This document shows positions 11,939-11,967 of a stretch of DNA of 11,967 nucleotides, piece after piece. The position numbers and the translations under genes are program-made. Location: positions 1-11,967 of the forward strand of contig CAZHGM010000029.1 in the NCBI GenBank assembly GCA_964532145.1, in the 5' to 3' direction. Positions within the stretch are counted from its first letter, which is position 1. Each line of letters starts with the position of its first letter. The DNA is from JAPUDQ01 sp964532145. Lineage in GTDB: Bacteria > Patescibacteriota > Saccharimonadia > Saccharimonadales > Saccharimonadaceae. The notes below the pieces were generated by a model, which was given only the letters and a program-made list of their open reading frames with translations, was not told where the DNA came from and searched no databases.

Positions 11939-11967
11939 GAGCGAGAGAGTTGTGCGGCCTCTCGCGT

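Noticed and set aside
1..11967. CRISPR array, rRNA or insertion sequence
   Set aside because: No regularly spaced direct repeats, no rRNA signature and no transposase apart from the serine recombinase were seen.
1..11967. Recoded genetic code (TGA as Gly)
   Set aside because: TGA ends several well-formed genes at sensible positions, including the ATGA overlaps at 708-711 and 8280-8283, so the standard bacterial code fits.

Overview
The window looks like a bacterial chromosome segment with an integrated mobile element in its left half. Small genes with four-base overlaps, promoters set directly against start codons, standard genetic code (TGA used as stop), and the family content suggest a Patescibacteria/CPR genome, possibly Saccharibacteria. 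That placement is an inference from style, not a database match.

Positions 1 to about 6340 form the AT-richer mobile part. At its left end, on the minus strand, two genes overlapping by ATGA each carry a HEPN-type (R/K)x4H ribonuclease motif: an ApeA-like protein of 440-453 aa, then a Cthe_2314-like protein cut by the window edge. This is a candidate two-component RNA-targeting defence or toxin locus. Divergent from it is a structured leader (about 2100-2225). It combines a ribosome-binding site, a possible 26-codon leader peptide, competing hairpins and a terminator, and it precedes two small membrane-anchored extracellular proteins. Next come a frameshifted small-terminase-like DNA-binding gene, an unrecognised 199-aa protein, a 73-aa protein, and a large serine recombinase. 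The recombinase reads antisense through the terminator and 3' half of an initiator tRNA-fMet gene and stops on its anticodon. The element is therefore inserted at the 3' end of tRNA-fMet, and its other attachment site lies beyond position 1.

The right half is GC-richer backbone. A minus-strand operon (9008 to 6630) encodes a six-helix membrane protein, a free-standing ATP-cone protein and a lipoamide-dehydrogenase-like flavoprotein. The flavoprotein has lost the second active-site cysteine (now Asp50) and the usual catalytic histidine (now Phe441). Divergent from this operon is a 45-aa ORF with a textbook promoter and terminator. Then come a second CAT-anticodon tRNA, degenerate copies of tRNA 5' halves, an HD-domain nucleotidase-like gene, a pseudogene with a stop and a frameshift, and a YihY/BrkB-family membrane protein that appears leaderless.

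The most unexpected non-coding signal is a pair of related elements (6489-6534 and 9769-9816) upstream of the two Met-type tRNA genes. Each has an 11-bp stem and a 3-nt loop. The stem sequences differ completely but remain fully paired, while the flanks (AGAGGAG on one side, GCGATT on the other) are conserved. That is the signature of a conserved RNA structure, apparently in the leader of tRNA transcripts.
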